Source: Cryobacterium adonitolivorans (GTDB lineage Bacteria; Actinomycetota; Actinomycetes; Actinomycetales; Microbacteriaceae). From it: a stretch of DNA of 64,000 nt. The notes below the pieces were generated by a model, which was not told the origin of the DNA, did not search any database, and was given only the letters and a program-made list of their open reading frames with translations. A program made the position numbers and the translations under genes. Position 1 is the first letter of the stretch; each line of letters starts with the position of its first letter. Where the stretch lies: the NCBI RefSeq assembly GCF_004402695.1, contig NZ_SOFL01000012.1, positions 62,001 through 126,000 on the forward strand, written 5' to 3'. This document shows, piece by piece, positions 60,812 to 64,000 of this stretch.

Positions 60812-61706
60812 CCTGTCCGACGCCGCCTTCGCGGCGCGCTTCCACGACGTGGCCGACGCCGCGGCGCACACGGACGGCTACCGCCCCTTCAACGAACAGG
60901 CCATGCTCGATGCCCGGTCGGGGCGGCGCAGCCCGCAGCTGCTGCTCGAGGGCGAAGACGCTGTCGGCGCCGCGATCTTCGGGGACGGCCAGATTGCCCT
61001 CGTCGTGCATCCGCGCTACCGCCGCCGCGGCCACGGCACCGCGGCGCTCCGCCGCCTGTTCGAGGATGAGGGTGGCATGTCCGGCGACCTCACCGCCTGG
61101 GCACATGGCGACCTCCCCGGCGCCCGCGCCCTGGCCGACAGGTTCGGCTTCAGCGCCGTGCGCACCCTGCTGCATCTGGACCGGCCGCTCACCGACGCCG
61201 ACGCTGAGGCCTCCCCGGCGCTTCCCGACGGTGTCGCCATCACCGGCTTCCGGCCGGCCACCGCCGACGAACCCGGCGACAACGCCGACTGGGTGAGCCT
61301 GAACGCGCTGGTCTTCGCCACCCATCCCGAGCAGGGCGCCGTCACCGAGTCCGACCTGGCCGTCCGGCAGGCCGAGCCCTGGTTCGACGCCGGCGACCTG
61401 CTGCTGGCGCGGGAAACCGGAGCGGAGAACGCACCGGCCGGGCGCATCCTCGGTTACAACTGGATCAAGATCGAACCGGGCTCCACGGTCGGCGAGATCT
61501 ACGTGCTCGGCGTGCACCCGGATGCCGCCGGCGCCGGCCTCGGCCGCGCCCTCATGGTGGCGGGCCTCAGTCGCCTCCGCCAGCGCGGGTGCACGACGGT
61601 GGAACTGTATGTGGAGGCCGAGAGCACCGGGCCCGTTCGCCTGTACCGCGGCCTTGGATTCACCGACCGAACGGTGGATGTGCAGTATCACCGCTGGCCT
61701 CGTTAA
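60777..61706 (+). CDS. mshD: Mycothiol acetyltransferase MshD
   Basis: 309 aa with two GNAT domains in tandem. The second holds the CoA motif [18 protein letters not shown] (~245) and the first a weaker [16 protein letters not shown] (~80). MshD acetylates Cys-GlcN-Ins to make mycothiol, the main low-molecular-weight thiol of actinobacteria. The start is uncertain: ATG 60777, GTG 60786 (GAGGAA at 8-9 nt) and ATG 60762 are all in frame. All overlap the end of the regulator gene by 26-50 nt, so translation is coupled. Confidence 0.9.
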   Translation: MATVSLTLSAPDLSDAAFAARFHDVADAAAHTDGYRPFNEQAMLDARSGRRSPQLLLEGEDAVGAAIFGDGQIALVVHPRYRRRGHGTAALRRLFEDEGGMSGDLTAWAHGDLPGARALADRFGFSAVRTLLHLDRPLTDADAEASPALPDGVAITGFRPATADEPGDNADWVSLNALVFATHPEQGAVTESDLAVRQAEPWFDAGDLLLARETGAENAPAGRILGYNWIKIEPGSTVGEIYVLGVHPDAAGAGLGRALMVAGLSRLRQRGCTTVELYVEAESTGPVRLYRGLGFTDRTVDVQYHRWPR

Positions 61707-61762
61707 CGTTCCGTTCACCGCGAACGTCGCGCCCGCTCTGCGCCGGGTGTCAAGATGGACAG

Positions 61763-63937
61763 ATGGACGGCGACAACATCCCAGGCACCTCAGGGCTCGA
61801 GAGCGAACTCGACGACGATTTCGACCCCCAGATCGGCAAAAACGATCCGGCACTTCCGAGCGAGCGTTACCTCGACCGCGAGCTGAGCTGGCTGGCCTTC
61901 AACCAGCGGGTACTCGAACTCGCCGAGGACCCGGCCCTGCCGGTCCTCGAACGGGCGAACTTCCTGGCCATCTTCGCGAGCAACCTTGACGAGTTCTTCA
62001 TGGTGCGCGTCGCCGGCCTCAAGCGCCGCATCCTCACCGGCCTGGCCGTGCCCACCAACGTCGGACGGGCCCCGCAGGACGTGCTCACCGACATCTCCCA
62101 GGCCGCCCACGTGCTGCAGGACCGGCACGCTCACGCGTTCCAGGAACTGGTGCGCCCGGCGCTGGCCGAACACGGTGTGGACATCGTCACCTGGGACAGC
62201 CTGAGCGACGTGGACCGCCGTTCGCTGCGCGGCTACTTCTCCAACCAGATCTTCCCGGTACTGATGCCGTTGGCCGTTGACCCCGCGCACCCGTTCCCCT
62301 ACATCTCCGGCCTGTCGCTGAACCTGGCCGTGCGGCTGCACAGCTCCAAGACCGGCAAGCAGGAGTTCGCGCGCCTCAAGGTGCCCTCCATGCTGCCGCG
62401 CTTCGTGCGGGTGGACCGCACCGAGTCCGTCGACAAGGTGCGCTTCATCACCCTCGAGGACCTCATCGCCAATCACCTCGAAGACCTCTTCCCCGGCATG
62501 GACATCCTCGAACACCACGTGTTCCGGGTCACCCGCAACGAGGACGTCGTCATCGAGGAAGACGACACCGAGAACCTGATCAAGGCCCTCGAGAAGGAGC
62601 TGCTGCGCCGCCGGTTCGGCCCGCCCATCCGCCTCGAGGTCACCGAGGACATGGACGAGGTAACCCTGGGCCTGCTCGTGCGTGAACTCGACGTGACCGA
62701 GCAGGAGGTGTACCGGCTGCCCGCTCCCCTGGACCTCGGCGGTCTCTTCGACCTGCGTATCGACCGGCCCGACCTGCACTACGTCAAGCACGTGCCCACC
62801 ACCGCCGCGCAGCTGCTCACCGGCGAGCCCAACGACGAACCCGACATCTTCCGGGCCATCGGCCGAGGCGACATCCTGCTGCACCACCCGTACGAATCGT
62901 TCGCGACCAGCGTTCAGGCCTTCCTCGAGCAGGCCGCCGCAGACCCGAACGTGCTGGCCATCAAGCAAACCCTGTACCGCACCTCCGGCGACAGCCCGAT
63001 CGTTGAGGCCCTGATCGCCGCCGCGGAATCGGGCAAGCAGGTTCTCGCCTTGGTGGAGATCAAGGCCCGCTTCGACGAGCAGGCCAACATCTCCTGGGCC
63101 CGCAAGCTGGAAAAAGCCGGCGTGCACGTGGTCTACGGCCTCGTGGGCCTGAAGACCCACTGCAAGCTCGCCCTCGTGGTGCGCTACGAGAAGGGCGTGC
63201 TGCGGCACTACAGCCACATCGGCACCGGCAACTACAACCCCAAGACCAGCCGCATCTACGAAGACATGGGGCTGCTCACCGCGGATGACCAGGTCGGCAA
63301 GGACCTGACCCGGCTGTTCAACGAACTCTCCGGCTACGCCATCGAGAAGAAGTTCAAGCGTCTGCTCGTGGCTCCCCTGCACCTGCGCAAGGCCCTGCTC
63401 AAGCGCATCGCCGATGAAACCGAGAACGCGCTGGCCGGCAAGCCCGCCGGCATCCGCATCAAGGTGAACTCGATGGTGGACGAGGACATCATCGACGCGC
63501 TCTACCGGGCCAGCCAGGCCGGTGTGCCCGTTGACGTGTGGGTGCGCGGTATCTGCAGCCTCAAGCCCGGCGTTCTCGGCATGAGCGAGAACATCCGGGT
63601 GCGTTCGATCCTGGGCCGCTACCTCGAGCACTCGCGGATCTTCTGCTTCCACACCCTGGGCGAGACCCAGGTGTTCATCGGCAGCGCCGACATGATGCAC
63701 CGCAACCTCGACCGCCGGGTGGAGGCGCTGGTGCGCCTGGTCGACCCGCGGCACCTGGCCGAGGTCGACGCCCTGTTCACCCGGGCCATGGACGAGCGCA
63801 CCACGTCGTGGTGGCTCGACGAAAACGGCGAGTGGACCCGCCACCACCAGGACGCCGACGGCAAGCCGCTGGACGACATGCAGAACAGGTTGATGCAGCA
63901 GATCGGCCAGCGCAAGCGACCGGTAAGCCGCCGATGA
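61763..63937 (+). CDS. ppk1: Polyphosphate kinase 1
   Basis: 724 aa in the four-domain PPK1 layout: N-terminal helical ([20 protein letters not shown]), head (middle ~125-325), and two C-terminal phospholipase D-like domains. The autophosphorylated His is in [14 protein letters not shown] (~467) and the second His in [19 protein letters not shown] (~627); GTGNYN and the Arg/Lys in [12 protein letters not shown] line the ATP site. It makes and uses inorganic polyphosphate. A 32-residue acidic N-terminal extension precedes the domain. The stop overlaps the next ATG (ATGA), coupling it to the NUDIX gene. Confidence 0.95.
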   Translation: MDGDNIPGTSGLESELDDDFDPQIGKNDPALPSERYLDRELSWLAFNQRVLELAEDPALPVLERANFLAIFASNLDEFFMVRVAGLKRRILTGLAVPTNVGRAPQDVLTDISQAAHVLQDRHAHAFQELVRPALAEHGVDIVTWDSLSDVDRRSLRGYFSNQIFPVLMPLAVDPAHPFPYISGLSLNLAVRLHSSKTGKQEFARLKVPSMLPRFVRVDRTESVDKVRFITLEDLIANHLEDLFPGMDILEHHVFRVTRNEDVVIEEDDTENLIKALEKELLRRRFGPPIRLEVTEDMDEVTLGLLVRELDVTEQEVYRLPAPLDLGGLFDLRIDRPDLHYVKHVPTTAAQLLTGEPNDEPDIFRAIGRGDILLHHPYESFATSVQAFLEQAAADPNVLAIKQTLYRTSGDSPIVEALIAAAESGKQVLALVEIKARFDEQANISWARKLEKAGVHVVYGLVGLKTHCKLALVVRYEKGVLRHYSHIGTGNYNPKTSRIYEDMGLLTADDQVGKDLTRLFNELSGYAIEKKFKRLLVAPLHLRKALLKRIADETENALAGKPAGIRIKVNSMVDEDIIDALYRASQAGVPVDVWVRGICSLKPGVLGMSENIRVRSILGRYLEHSRIFCFHTLGETQVFIGSADMMHRNLDRRVEALVRLVDPRHLAEVDALFTRAMDERTTSWWLDENGEWTRHHQDADGKPLDDMQNRLMQQIGQRKRPVSRR

Positions 63938-64000
63938 GCGGCCCCGGCGCCGTATACGCGGCCGGGGCCGTCTGCTGGCGCCTCATCGACGGCCGGATGC
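63934..64000 (+). CDS. NUDIX hydrolase, N-terminal fragment (cut by window edge)
   Basis: 22 codons: [16 protein letters not shown] then [14 protein letters not shown] followed by a charged turn is the first strand of NUDIX/MutT1-type hydrolases, often encoded right after ppk1 in actinobacteria. The NUDIX box is outside the window. ATG overlaps the ppk1 stop in ATGA. Confidence 0.65.
   Translation, partial: MSGPGAVYAAGAVCWRLIDGRM

Noticed and set aside
61790-63847. 685-codon frame antisense to ppk1
   Set aside because: Shadow of ppk1 on the opposite strand; ppk1 has full catalytic motifs.

Overview
The window is high-GC DNA with dense, mostly short-gapped genes. The gene set is that of an actinobacterium: mycothiol synthase (MshD), SenX3-RegX3-PhoU, CarD, an actinobacterial-type SerC, XPB helicase, WXG100, RlmB and CysS beside a fused IspDF. 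The IspDF fusion, the DUF3027, DUF3263 and DUF2530 proteins and the single-gene groEL with HrcA-type operators suggest Microbacteriaceae, possibly Cryobacterium. The genus is inference; no rRNA is present. Several starts (serC, xpb, the HerA-like gene, the DUF2277 and Gfo/Idh genes) have a TANNNT hexamer 6-8 nt upstream and no Shine-Dalgarno sequence, as in leaderless actinobacterial mRNAs.

Layout. 1-7 kb: end of a membrane protein, a phosphopantetheinyl transferase, an M1 aminopeptidase and a Pls/PosA-type single-module NRPS with membrane and hexapeptide-repeat domains. 7-12 kb: TerC, a DMT exporter and a MocR regulator with overlapping start codons, and a DUF4287 protein. 12-18.5 kb: coiled-coil protein, HerA-like ATPase, HtrA-like protease, small proteins, Gfo/Idh oxidoreductase, tRNA-Arg. 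18.8-22 kb: two secreted cell-wall hydrolases (CHAP and NlpC/P60) around an HNH nuclease. 22-29 kb: DtxR regulator, SerC, DUF2530 overlapping DUF3027, cold-shock protein, helicase-associated protein and XPB. 29-35.4 kb: RibD-like reductase with a DHPS paralogue, FAD reductase, PhoP-like two-component system, WXG100. 35.4-40.4 kb: GroEL with two CIRCE operators, DUF3048 lipoprotein, CspA, LytR_C and DUF3263 proteins, MsrB. 40.4-44 kb: a more plastic stretch with palindromic repeats, an SDR remnant and a broken CLC chloride channel, then a deaminase and tRNA-Thr. 44-52.6 kb: DsbA-like protein, MsiK-type ATPase, DUF4032 kinase-like protein, then rlmB-cysS-ispDF and carD. 52.7-60 kb: lipoprotein, regX3-senX3 divergent from phoU, gpmA, YgfZ, Pr6Pr protein, nitrobindin and small membrane proteins. 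60-64 kb: GlnR/OmpR-type regulator, mshD, ppk1 and the first codons of a NUDIX gene.

The standout locus is 489-6866. The Pls-like synthetase carries the ten-residue adenylation code D-A-E-S-I-G-T-V-V-K by my manual alignment, a lysine-type code. Its stop overlaps an M1 aminopeptidase gene, and a PPTase able to prime its carrier lies next to it. Together they look like a compact system for making, and possibly trimming or degrading, a basic amino-acid homopolymer such as epsilon-poly-L-lysine.

Intergenic DNA holds recurrent palindromes: a GCGGACAA-type family at 18709, 40421 and 40776, a tandem GACACTT element at 47923-48048 with a degenerate relative near 1318-1450, a 16-bp inverted repeat at 10768/10849 and a 20-bp tandem repeat at 56051. 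Candidate regulatory sites include direct repeats of the MtrA type upstream of both cell-wall hydrolases and three direct repeats over the MocR/DMT start codons.
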